Shown here: in pieces, positions 1 through 7,319 of the stretch
Position numbering within the stretch: position 1 is the stretch's first letter
How the letters are laid out: the number at the start of each line of letters is the position of its first letter
From: VRUE01 sp963737575
GTDB taxonomy: Bacteria > Actinomycetota > Thermoleophilia > Solirubrobacterales > 70-9
Assembly: GCA_963737575.1 (NCBI GenBank)
Contig: CAVTTJ010000007.1
Coordinates: 62,001-126,000, forward strand
Direction of reading: 5' to 3'
Length of the DNA: 64,000 nucleotides
Position numbers and translations under genes: made by a program
The notes under the pieces: model-generated
Seen by the model: only the letters and a program-made list of their open reading frames with translations
The model's database searches: none
Told to the model about the DNA's origin: nothing

Positions 1-455
1 AGCGGCATCACCGCGGCGCAGCCGGCCTCCTCGAGGCGGCGGGCGAGGATCGGGTCGTCATTGGTGTAGGGGAGGACGGTGAAGCCCTCGGCGATGAGGG
101 TCTCGGCGGCGTCGAGGAGCTCGACCGCGTCGGGGTAGAGGGTGCGGTCGTCGCCGATCACCTCGAGCTTGACCCAATCGGTGCCGAAGGCCTCGCGGGC
201 GAGCCGCGCGGTGCGGACCGCGTCGCGGGCCGTGAAGCACCCGGCCGTGTTGGGCAGGGCGTCGAGGCCGAGCCGCTCGAGGACATCGAGGACCGAGCCC
301 CTGGCGTCGGGGTCGATCCGGCGCAGCGCGACGGTGACGATCTCGGCCCCCGAGGCGATCAGCGCCGACTCCATCTGCTCCAGCGAGCGGAACCCGCCCG
401 TCCCGGCGATCAGCCGCGAGCCCCACTCGCGGCCGGCGAGCTCCCAGGTCTCGGC
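1..455 (-). CDS. thiG: Thiazole synthase ThiG, N-terminal part (cut by window edge)
   Basis: Catalyses formation of the thiazole phosphate of thiamine from deoxyxylulose phosphate, dehydroglycine and ThiS thiocarboxylate. On the minus strand the frame opens with WELAGREWGSRL, then GTGGF, ALIASGAEIVTVALRR and the Lys-containing WVKLEVIGD, all characteristic of ThiG. About 151 codons are present and the C-terminus lies beyond base 1. There is no stop codon or ATG/GTG/TTG between the ThiS Gly-Gly end and this domain, so ThiG is read as a direct fusion behind ThiS. Last of the riboswitch-controlled thiO-thiS-thiG operon. Family assignment is firm; the start is a domain boundary, not a start codon. 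Confidence 0.88.
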
Positions 456-661
456 TCCCCCCTGGATCGCGGCCAGGACCTCGACCTGCTGGCCCTCGGC
501 GAGCGCGGTATCTGCCCAACCCGCACGCGGGGGACGACCTCGCCGTCGAGGGCGACGGCGACACCGCGCGCCTCCGGCTCGGCGCCGCTCTCGCGCACCG
601 CGTCGGCGAGCGTCGCGCCGTCGGCGAGCTCGCGGGAGCTCCCGTTCAGCTCGACCCTCAC
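456..661 (-). CDS. thiS: Sulfur carrier protein ThiS, frame-broken and fused to ThiG
   Basis: Ubiquitin-like sulfur donor for thiazole formation. A GTG start at 661 overlaps the thiO stop (GTGA). The frame reads VRVELNGSSRELADGATLAD and later ALDGEVVPR, then the frame is lost around 517-526. The expected continuation WADTALAEGQQVEV and the terminal AAIQGG lie in another frame (two extra bases or one missing). After GG the frame runs directly into ThiG without a stop. A carrier normally needs a free C-terminal Gly-Gly for adenylation, so the fused layout is odd. The break itself may be a sequencing indel. Confidence 0.8.
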
Positions 662-1764
662 GAGACCCCCTCCGCGACCCCGGTCGCGAGGGCGCCGGCG
701 ATCGCCTCTGCCGCGAGCGGCGCCATCAGGATCCCGTTGCGGAAATGGCCCGTCGCCCAGAGCAGCCCCGGGACCGGGCTCGCACCGACGCGGGGAAGGT
801 TGTCGGGGGTTCCGGGCCGCAGGCCGGCGGCGGCCTCGAGCAGCTCCATCTCGGCGACGTCGGGGAGCAGCCGGTAGGCCTCGCGGAGGAGCTCGTGGAT
901 GGCCCCGGCCGTGACGCTGGTGTCGAATCCCTGCTCCTCGACCGTCGCCCCGACGATCAGGCGGCCGTCCCCGCGCGGGACGAGATAGACCCGCTCGGAG
1001 GCGAGGATCCGCTCGCACGGCGGCGGCTCGCCGCCGCGCGGCCCGAGCTCGAGGACCTGCCCCTTGACCGGGCGGACGGGCGGACGTCCCGCCTCAGGGA
1101 GCCAGGCGCTCTCGGCGGCGAATGCCCCGGTGGCGAGGACCACCGAGTCCGCCGCCAGCTCGGCGCCGTCGGAGAGGCGGAGCCCGGCGAGCCGGCCGCT
1201 CTCGAGGACGGCTGTCTCCACCTCGACCCCGAGCCGCAGCTCGACCCCCTCGGCCTCGAGCGCCGCCAGCAGCGCGGCGCTCAGCGCCCGGGGGTCGATC
1301 GCCGCCTCGCCGGCAGCCAGCACGCCGCCGTTGAACGACGGGGTCAGCGCGGGCTCGAGCTCACGGCAGCGCCGCGGCGAGAGCCACTCCGCCTCGAGGC
1401 CGAGCGAGCGCTGCAGGTCGTGGATCCGCCGCATTTCCGCCGCCTCGTCGCGGTCGAGAGCGACGTGCAGGGCGCCGGTGCGCTCGTAGCCGGTCCCCCT
1501 CCCCGTGGCAGCCTCCAGCTCGGCGACGAACTCGGGGTAGAGCTCGGCGGCTGCGAGGGTCATCTGCAGCAGCTCGGGCTCGCCAAAGGTCAGCTCGCCG
1601 ACCGGCGCCAGCATCCCGGCCGCGACCCGCGTCGCCCCGGCGGGCGGCCGCAAGCGCTCGAGGAGCGCGACGCTCGCGCCGCGCTGGGCCGCGCGCCAGG
1701 CACAGCTGAGGCCGATGACGCCGGCGCCGACCACGATCGCATCGAAACTCCGCTTTTCGCTCAA
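658..1764 (-). CDS. thiO: Glycine oxidase ThiO (FAD)
   Basis: FAD-dependent oxidation of glycine to dehydroglycine (iminoacetate) for thiazole synthesis in aerobes. The N-terminal dinucleotide-binding motif IVVGAGVIGLS is followed by a D-amino-acid-oxidase-type fold, with RPVKGQ, VGATVEEQGFD and the C-terminal GLRPGTPDN and GHFRNGI. The 368 residues match the family. The start is TTG at 1764, chosen because GGAGG (1769-1773) sits 4 nt upstream and no better start precedes the FAD motif. This Shine-Dalgarno lies at the 3' end of the TPP riboswitch. First gene of the operon; its stop overlaps the thiS start. Confidence 0.93.
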   Translation of the reverse strand: MSEKRSFDAIVVGAGVIGLSCAWRAAQRGASVALLERLRPPAGATRVAAGMLAPVGELTFGEPELLQMTLAAAELYPEFVAELEAATGRGTGYERTGALHVALDRDEAAEMRRIHDLQRSLGLEAEWLSPRRCRELEPALTPSFNGGVLAAGEAAIDPRALSAALLAALEAEGVELRLGVEVETAVLESGRLAGLRLSDGAELAADSVVLATGAFAAESAWLPEAGRPPVRPVKGQVLELGPRGGEPPPCERILASERVYLVPRGDGRLIVGATVEEQGFDTSVTAGAIHELLREAYRLLPDVAEMELLEAAAGLRPGTPDNLPRVGASPVPGLLWATGHFRNGILMAPLAAEAIAGALATGVAEGVS

Positions 1765-1768
1765 CTTG

Positions 1769-1852
1769 CCTCCGCCGGCATTACCCGGATCAGGTCACAC
1801 GGTCGGTGGCCTCGATGCCACCCTCTCAGCCTCGGGGCCAAACTCGACCCCA
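1769..1852 (-). promoter_or_regulatory. TPP (THI-element) riboswitch
   Basis: On the minus strand, in the leader of thiO, are the two conserved TPP-sensor blocks: CTGAGAGGGTGGC (CTGAGA at 1824-1829) and GACCTGATCCGGGTAATGCC (about 1778-1797). These correspond to the pyrimidine- and pyrophosphate-binding arms of the THI element. The thiO Shine-Dalgarno GGAGG is adjacent to the closing helix, so control by masking translation initiation is likely (inference). The divergent thiE start lies just beyond and is not preceded by the element in its own direction. Confidence 0.95.
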
Positions 1853-1901
1853 CCGGCTCCCGTTCCCCACCGATGCTACCCCTCCGAGGGCCCGCTCAAG
1901 C

Positions 1902-1907
1902 CATAAT
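1902..1907 (+). promoter_or_regulatory. -10 element of thiE, leaderless mRNA
   Basis: CATAAT ends six bases before the thiE ATG at 1914. With a transcription start about 7 nt downstream of the -10, the mRNA would begin at the ATG. The same 6-8 nt spacing recurs at many genes of this window. Confidence 0.6.
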
Positions 1908-1913
1908 CGAAAC

Positions 1914-2579
1914 ATGAGCCTGGCACCGCCGGAGGCGATCGGCCCACTGCGACGGGAGCGGCTGCGCACCGCGCGGCTCTACTTCGTCTGCGAGGCGCTG
2001 CCCCGCGACGAGGAGCCGGAGGCGCTGCTGCAGGCGGCCCTGACGGGAGGAGTCGACATCGTCCAGATCCGCGACAAGAGGCTGGCCAACGGCGAGATCG
2101 CCCGGGCGGCCCAGACCTTCCGCCGCCTCTGCGACAACTTCAACGCGCTCTTCATCGTCAATGATGACCCCAACCTCGCCCGCCGCTGCGATGCCGACGG
2201 CGTCCACCTCGGACAGGACGACATAGCGGTCGCCGACTCCCGCGAGCTGCTCGGGCCGGAGGCGATCATCGGACTCTCGACCCACTCAGAGGAGCAGATC
2301 GACGCAGCAGCATCGGCGCCCGTCGACTACATCAGCGTCGGGCCGGTCTGGGAGACGCCGACCAAAGAGGGCCGGCCTGGGGTCGGCCTCGGCCTCGTCG
2401 AGTACGCGGCCGCTCACTCGGCGCACCCGTTCTTCGCGATCGGCGGGATCGACCCCGACAACGCCCAGGAGGTCACCGCGGCCGGCGCTACGCGTCTCGG
2501 CGCGGTCCGCGCAATCCGCGACGCCGAGCGGCCGCAGGCGGCAGCCGAAGCGATGCGCAAGGTACCGCCCGGTGGCTAG
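1914..2579 (+). CDS. thiE: Thiamine-phosphate synthase ThiE
   Basis: Joins HMP-pyrophosphate and thiazole phosphate into thiamine phosphate. TIM-barrel landmarks are YFVCEA, VDIVQIRDK, FIVNDDPNLA, DGVHLGQDD, GLSTHSEEQI, YISVGPVWETPTKEG and FAIGGID, in that order. Length is 221 residues with the ATG at 1914. The frame stays open further upstream, but that sequence overlaps the riboswitch and is not conserved. Divergent from thiO, so thiamine genes face both ways from the riboswitch region. Its stop overlaps the next gene by 8 nt. Confidence 0.94.
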   Translation: MSLAPPEAIGPLRRERLRTARLYFVCEALPRDEEPEALLQAALTGGVDIVQIRDKRLANGEIARAAQTFRRLCDNFNALFIVNDDPNLARRCDADGVHLGQDDIAVADSRELLGPEAIIGLSTHSEEQIDAAASAPVDYISVGPVWETPTKEGRPGVGLGLVEYAAAHSAHPFFAIGGIDPDNAQEVTAAGATRLGAVRAIRDAERPQAAAEAMRKVPPGG

Positions 2580-3063
2580 GCGCAAGCGCAAGGAGCGGGG
2601 AGCGGGGCCGACCGCGCGCGAGCAGATGGAATCCGGCTACGCCCGCGCCGAGGAGCGCAACCAGCAGGCCCGCGAATCGCTCGAGCCGCTGGCGGAGGGG
2701 ACCCGGCCGCGGGTCGTCACGGTGGCGGCGGTGATCTCGGCCGTGATCGCGATCTCGATCGTGGTCGGCTACCTCACCGGAGCGAAGGTCGACGGCGAAA
2801 AACCGGCGTTCGGCCAGATCCTGGTGCCGGCGCTGCTGATGGGGACGATGGCCTGGGGCATGTGGCGCGCCCGCTACTGGGCCGTGCTCGGATTCCAGAT
2901 GATCCTCGTCCTGCTGATTTTCAGCGCCGTCTTCGGGCTCGCGGTGCAGGCTGCCAGCGTCGCCCAGGTCGCTGCGACCCTCGGCCTGCTGGCGGTTGCC
3001 GGCACCTTCTTCTGGTTGATGGTGAAGGCGATGGCCCGGATCCAGATGCCAAGCCGAAGGTAG
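2572..3063 (+). CDS. Hypothetical membrane protein with basic N-terminus
   Basis: No family recognised. The 163 residues begin with a lysine/arginine-rich head (MARRKRKERG) and a polar stretch to about residue 45. Four hydrophobic segments follow, at roughly 47-68, 83-100, 103-122 and 127-147. The GTG start at 2572 overlaps the thiE stop, so the gene is probably translationally coupled to thiE. The topology resembles small membrane proteins commonly found in actinobacteria, but no function can be given. Confidence 0.75.
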   Translation: MARRKRKERGAGPTAREQMESGYARAEERNQQARESLEPLAEGTRPRVVTVAAVISAVIAISIVVGYLTGAKVDGEKPAFGQILVPALLMGTMAWGMWRARYWAVLGFQMILVLLIFSAVFGLAVQAASVAQVAATLGLLAVAGTFFWLMVKAMARIQMPSRR

Positions 3064-3097
3064 ACGGGCAGCGCCTGGCGTTCTATAGGCTCAGCGC

Positions 3098-4465
3098 GTG
3101 GCGGATTCCTATGACGTGATCGTGATCGGCGGCGGGCCCGGCGGCTACGTGGCGGCGATCCGGGCGACGCAGCTCGGCAAGAGGACCGCGGTCGTCGAGC
3201 GCGACAAACCGGGCGGCCGCTGCCTCAACTACGCCTGCATCCCGGCAAAGACGGTCCTCCGCACCGCCGAGCTCTACGACGAGCTCCGCAACGGCGCCGA
3301 GCTCGGGATCTCCGCCAAGGACGTCTCGATCGATTGGGACGCGCTCGAGAAGCGCCGTGCGGCGGTCTCCGAATCGTTGTCCAACGGCGTGAAGATGCTC
3401 TGGGACAAGGACAAGGTGACGATGATCGAGGGCGACGCCTCCCTCGATGGGGACGCCAACGTCAGGGTCGGCGACGACGTCCTCGAGGCCGGGACGGTGG
3501 TCCTCGCGACGGGTTCGGTGGCGCTGCCGATCCCGGGAGCCGAGTTCGGCGACCACGTCGTCGACACCTGGGGCGCATGGTCGCTGCCCGAGCAGCCGAA
3601 GAGGATCGCGGTGGTCGGTGCCGGCGCCTCGGGCTCGGAGATCGCCTCCGCCTACGGCCGCTTCGGGACCGAGGTGCTGCTGATCGAGATGCTCGACCAG
3701 ATCCTCCCGGCCGAGGACCGCGACATGGCGAAAGTGGTCGAACGGGCCTTCAAGAAACAGAACATCACGATCTCGACCGGGACCCCCGTCGAGAACGTCG
3801 AGGCCGGCAAGAGCTCGGTCAAGTTCAGCTACGGCAGCGAGAGCGCCGAGGTCGATCATCTCTGCATCGCCGGCGGCCGCGGCCCCGACGTCGACGGGCT
3901 CGGGCTGAAGGATGCCGGCGTCGAGCTCGAGGAGAACGGCAAGGTCAAGGTCGACGGCTTCGGGCAGACGACGAACCCGAAGGTCTACGCGATCGGCGAC
4001 CTCGTCCATGCAAAGGCGCTCGCCCACAAGGCCTCCGAGGAGGGGGTCGTCGCGGTCGAACACGCCGCCGGCGAGAAGACCGACCCGGTCGACCAGAACC
4101 TGGTCGCCGGGGCGACCTTCTGCCACCCGCAGGTCGCGAGCGTCGGCCTCACCGAGGCGGCGGCGAAGGAGGCCGGCCACGACGTCAAGATCGGCAAGCA
4201 GAAACTCGGCGGGGTCGGCGGCGCCACCGTCTACGACGACAAACTTGGCCTGGTCAAGCTCGTCGTCGACTCCAGATACGGCGAGATCCTGGGCGCCCAC
4301 ATCGTCGGCAACAGGGCCTGCGACATGATCGCCGAGCTGGTCGCGGTGATGGCGCTCGAGGGCGGCTACCAGGAGCTGGCCGAGATGCCGCACCCCCACC
4401 CGACGATCTCCGAGGCGATCCTCGACGCCGCTCGCGCCGTCGACGGCTGGGCCATCCACGCCTAG
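3098..4465 (+). CDS. lpdA: Dihydrolipoamide dehydrogenase (E3)
   Basis: FAD/NAD disulfide oxidoreductase that reoxidises lipoamide in 2-oxoacid dehydrogenase complexes. It shows the FAD motif VIVIGGGPGGYVAA, the redox disulfide CLNYACIPAK (the usual form is CLNVGCIP), the NAD-binding VVGAGASGSEIA, the second FAD motif YAIGDLV and the C-terminal HPHPTISE with the catalytic His. Its 455 residues are normal. The start is GTG at 3098, with TAGGCT at 3086-3091 six bases upstream, implying a leaderless message. It precedes the E1/E2 operon and presumably supplies its E3. Confidence 0.95.
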   Translation: MADSYDVIVIGGGPGGYVAAIRATQLGKRTAVVERDKPGGRCLNYACIPAKTVLRTAELYDELRNGAELGISAKDVSIDWDALEKRRAAVSESLSNGVKMLWDKDKVTMIEGDASLDGDANVRVGDDVLEAGTVVLATGSVALPIPGAEFGDHVVDTWGAWSLPEQPKRIAVVGAGASGSEIASAYGRFGTEVLLIEMLDQILPAEDRDMAKVVERAFKKQNITISTGTPVENVEAGKSSVKFSYGSESAEVDHLCIAGGRGPDVDGLGLKDAGVELEENGKVKVDGFGQTTNPKVYAIGDLVHAKALAHKASEEGVVAVEHAAGEKTDPVDQNLVAGATFCHPQVASVGLTEAAAKEAGHDVKIGKQKLGGVGGATVYDDKLGLVKLVVDSRYGEILGAHIVGNRACDMIAELVAVMALEGGYQELAEMPHPHPTISEAILDAARAVDGWAIHA

Positions 4466-4524
4466 GGCGGCGGAGTGAGCGGCGGCGCGGACGCGGGAGC
4501 GAGCGAGCGAGGCTTCCGGTTGTC

Positions 4525-5136
4525 ATGAGTGCGAGCGAGCGAGAGCAGAGCAGCCGCCGCAGTGTCTTCTACTTCGATGTAGGCAGCCCCTACGCGTACC
4601 TCACTGCCGAGCGGATCAGCAGCGTGTTCGCGGAGGCGGACCTGGCGCAGCCCGAGTGGCGCCCGATCCTGCTCGGGGGGCTCTTCCAGCGCTTCGATCG
4701 CGACTCCTGGGCGAACGGGCCGGGGCGGGCGGAGGGGATCGCCGAGGTCGAGCGGCGGGCGTCGGAGTACGGGCTGCCGCCGCTTGTCTGGCCCGACCCC
4801 TGGCCGGGGAACACGCTGTACGCGATGCGGGTGGCGACCTTCGCCAAGCAGACCGGGCGCACCGTCTCCTTCGCCCTCGCAGCCTTCCGCCAGGCGTTCG
4901 CCGCCGGGCGTGACCTGACCGTGCCCGACAACGTGCTGATCGCCGCCGCCGCCTGCGAGCTCCACCCGCGCGCCGTCGAGAAGGCCGCGGCGACCGACGG
5001 CGTCAAGGGAGCTCTGCGCGAGGCGACGGATGAGGCGGCCGAGCTCGGGGTGTTCGGAGTCCCTTCGCTGGTGGTCGGAGGCGAGGTCTTCTGGGGCGAC
5101 GACAGAGTCGAGGAGGCGGTCGCGGCCGCAAGCTAA
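4525..5136 (+). CDS. DsbA-fold / 2-hydroxychromene-2-carboxylate isomerase-like protein
   Basis: Thioredoxin-fold protein of the DSBA-like/HCCA isomerase (GST kappa) group. The N-terminus reads FYFDVGSPYAY, with SPY where DsbA has a CxxC, so it is not a disulfide oxidase. The helical insert (about residues 50-150) and the C-terminal VFGVPSLVVGGEVFWGDD are typical. 203 residues, ATG at 4525. Its TAA stop is part of the TAAGGT -10 of the downstream E1alpha gene. The substrate is unknown, and the placement between E3 and E1 may be coincidental. Confidence 0.82.
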   Translation: MSASEREQSSRRSVFYFDVGSPYAYLTAERISSVFAEADLAQPEWRPILLGGLFQRFDRDSWANGPGRAEGIAEVERRASEYGLPPLVWPDPWPGNTLYAMRVATFAKQTGRTVSFALAAFRQAFAAGRDLTVPDNVLIAAAACELHPRAVEKAAATDGVKGALREATDEAAELGVFGVPSLVVGGEVFWGDDRVEEAVAAAS

Positions 5137-5145
5137 GGTCAGGGC

Positions 5146-6330
5146 GTGGCCAAGTTGCCAGACGCGCCAACCTGTTATGAGCTGCTGCGGCTGATGGCGC
5201 TGATCCGCCGCTTCGAGGAGGAGGCGGGCCGCCAGTACCAGCGGGCCAAGGCCGGCGGCTTCCTCCATCTCGCGATCGGCGAGGAGGCGACGATCGTCGG
5301 CACCGCCTCGGTCATGCGCGAGGACGACAACCTGATCGGCGCCTACCGCACCCACGGGCACGCGATCGCCCGCGGCACCGACCCGAAACGGGTGATGGCG
5401 GAGCTGTTCGGCCGGGTCGACGGGACCAGCGGCGGCCGCGGCGGGTCGATGCACGTCTTCGACCGCGAGCGGCGGTTCATGGGCGGCTACGGGATCGTCG
5501 GCGGCAGCCTCCCGATCGCCGCCGGGCTGGCGCTCGCCTCCGACTACCGCAGCGAAGACGGCGTCACCGTCTGCATGTTCGGCGACGGCGCCTCCAACAC
5601 CGGCAACTTCGGCGAGACGATGAACCTGGCGGCGCTCTGGAAGCTGCCGGTCTTCTTCCTCGTCGAGAACAACCTCTACGGGATGGGGACCTCGGTCGAG
5701 CGCCACTCGGCCCAGACCGACCTCTCGAAGAAGGCGAAGGGATACGGGGTCCCGGGGCAGCGGATCGACGGGATGGACGTGATCGCCGTCCGCGAGGCCG
5801 TCGCCGAGGGGATCCGCAAGGCGCGCGAAGACCGCCGGCCGACGCTGCTCGAGGCGTTCACCTACCGCTTCCGGGGGCACTCGGCGGCCGACCCCGAGGT
5901 CTACCGCGAGCGCGAGGAGGTGGAGGAGTGGCGCGAGAAGGACCCGATCGAGAGCTTCGCGAAGCGCTGCGTGAAGGATGGGGTTCTCGGCGAGCGCGAG
6001 GTGCAGGAGGTCCGCGACAAGGCCGAGGAGCAGGTCCTGGCGGCGGTCGATTTCGCCGACGCCTCGCCCGAGCCGGCGCTCGACACCCTCTACGAGAAGC
6101 TCTACGTCCTCGACGGCGAGGGCTGGTACGCGGTCGACGAGCGCAGCCCCGAGCCGCACCGGGGCGAGCGCGAGGAGGAAGCGATGCCGCAGACCGCGCG
6201 CGAACTCGCCGAGGCCGGCGCGGCCTACGCCGGCCAGCCCGACGGGCCGCGCCCGAACCCGGCAGAGCACGGCGACGCCCAGGAGGGGACCGAGCCGGAG
6301 GTCGCCGCCGAGCATGAGGAGGGCGCCTGA
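5146..6330 (+). CDS. pdhA: Pyruvate/2-oxoacid dehydrogenase E1 alpha subunit
   Basis: Thiamine-diphosphate-dependent decarboxylase subunit. It carries YRTHGHAIARG, GGRGGSMH, the TPP motif beginning GDGASNTGNFGE and ending ENNLYGMGT, and FRGHSAADPE. At 394 residues it is longer than usual because of an acidic, low-complexity tail after about residue 340 (REEEAMPQTAR onward). The GTG start at 5146 has TAAGGT (5134-5139) six bases upstream. It overlaps E1beta (TGATGG). Pyruvate is the likeliest substrate; acetoin or branched-chain 2-oxoacids cannot be excluded. Confidence 0.92.
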   Translation: MAKLPDAPTCYELLRLMALIRRFEEEAGRQYQRAKAGGFLHLAIGEEATIVGTASVMREDDNLIGAYRTHGHAIARGTDPKRVMAELFGRVDGTSGGRGGSMHVFDRERRFMGGYGIVGGSLPIAAGLALASDYRSEDGVTVCMFGDGASNTGNFGETMNLAALWKLPVFFLVENNLYGMGTSVERHSAQTDLSKKAKGYGVPGQRIDGMDVIAVREAVAEGIRKAREDRRPTLLEAFTYRFRGHSAADPEVYREREEVEEWREKDPIESFAKRCVKDGVLGEREVQEVRDKAEEQVLAAVDFADASPEPALDTLYEKLYVLDGEGWYAVDERSPEPHRGEREEEAMPQTARELAEAGAAYAGQPDGPRPNPAEHGDAQEGTEPEVAAEHEEGA

Positions 6331-7319
6331 TGGCGACGCTCCGGATGCGCGAGGCGCTGCGCGACGCGATGGTGGAGGAGATGCGACGCGACGAGTCGGT
6401 GCTCGTCATGGGCGAGGACGTCGGCGTCTTCCAGGGCGCCTTCAAGGTGACCGAAGGGCTGCTCGAGGAGTTCGGCGAGCGGCGGGTACGCGACACCCCG
6501 ATCTCCGAGAACACGATCGTCGGCACCGGGGTCGGGGCGGCGATGGCCGGGCTGCGGCCGATCGTCGAGCTGATGACGGTCAACTTCTCGCTGCTCGCCC
6601 TCGACCAGATCGTCAACCACGCCGCCGCGATCCCCTACATGTTCAACGGCCAGGCGCGGGTGCCGCTGGTGATCCGCATGCCGGGCGGCGGCGGCCACCA
6701 GCTCGGCCCCACCCACTCCCACAGCTTCGAGGCCCTCTACCTCCAGGTGCCGGGCCTGCTCGTCGCCTGCCCCTCGACTCCCGCCGACGGCAAGGCGCTG
6801 CTGAAGGCCGCGATCCGCGACGACAACCCGGTCGTCTTCATCGAGCACGAGAGCCTCTACGGGCGGCGGGGTGAGGTCGGCGAGGACCCGGAGGAGGTGC
6901 TGCGGTTCGGCGAGGCCGCGATCCGGCGCGAGGGCGACGACGTGACGATCATCGGCCTGCTGAAGATGGCGCACGTCGCCGAGGACGCGGCCAGGGCATT
7001 GGCCAACGACCACGGCATCGAGGCCGAGGTGATCGACCCGCGCACCCTGCGCCCGCTCGACCTCGACACGATCCTGGAGTCGGTCCGCAAGACGAACCGG
7101 GCGGTGATCGTCGAGGAGGGCTGGCCGCACGGCGGGGTCGGCGCCAACCTCTCGACGCTGATCACCGAGCAGGCCTTCGACCACCTCGACGCGCCGGTCC
7201 AGCGGGTCACCGGCGCCGACGTCCACATGCCGTACTCGCGGCGGCTCGAGCAGGCGGCGATCCCGCACACCGAGCACGTCGTCGAGGCCGCGCTGGCGAC
7301 GCTGGAGGGATCGGTCTGA
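6330..7319 (+). CDS. pdhB: Pyruvate/2-oxoacid dehydrogenase E1 beta subunit
   Basis: Partner of E1alpha that completes the TPP active site. Conserved stretches are VLVMGEDVGVFQGAFKVTEG, TPISENTIVG, AAAIPYMFNGQ, LGPTHSHSFEAL, the transketolase C-terminal block EVIDPRTLRPLD, and VEEGWPHGG. 329 residues, as expected. The ATG at 6330 overlaps the E1alpha stop and its own stop overlaps the E2 start, so the three subunits are translationally coupled. Confidence 0.94.
   Translation: MATLRMREALRDAMVEEMRRDESVLVMGEDVGVFQGAFKVTEGLLEEFGERRVRDTPISENTIVGTGVGAAMAGLRPIVELMTVNFSLLALDQIVNHAAAIPYMFNGQARVPLVIRMPGGGGHQLGPTHSHSFEALYLQVPGLLVACPSTPADGKALLKAAIRDDNPVVFIEHESLYGRRGEVGEDPEEVLRFGEAAIRREGDDVTIIGLLKMAHVAEDAARALANDHGIEAEVIDPRTLRPLDLDTILESVRKTNRAVIVEEGWPHGGVGANLSTLITEQAFDHLDAPVQRVTGADVHMPYSRRLEQAAIPHTEHVVEAALATLEGSV

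Noticed and set aside
3083..4459. Long minus-strand frame opposite lpdA (458 codons)
   Set aside because: Composition is Asp/Arg/Val-rich shadow of a GC-rich gene; the plus strand encodes a complete dihydrolipoamide dehydrogenase.
4476..4560. GAGCGAGCGAG runs as a regulatory or tandem repeat
   Set aside because: Short, imperfect and partly inside the next gene; consistent with Glu/Arg/Ser codon composition.
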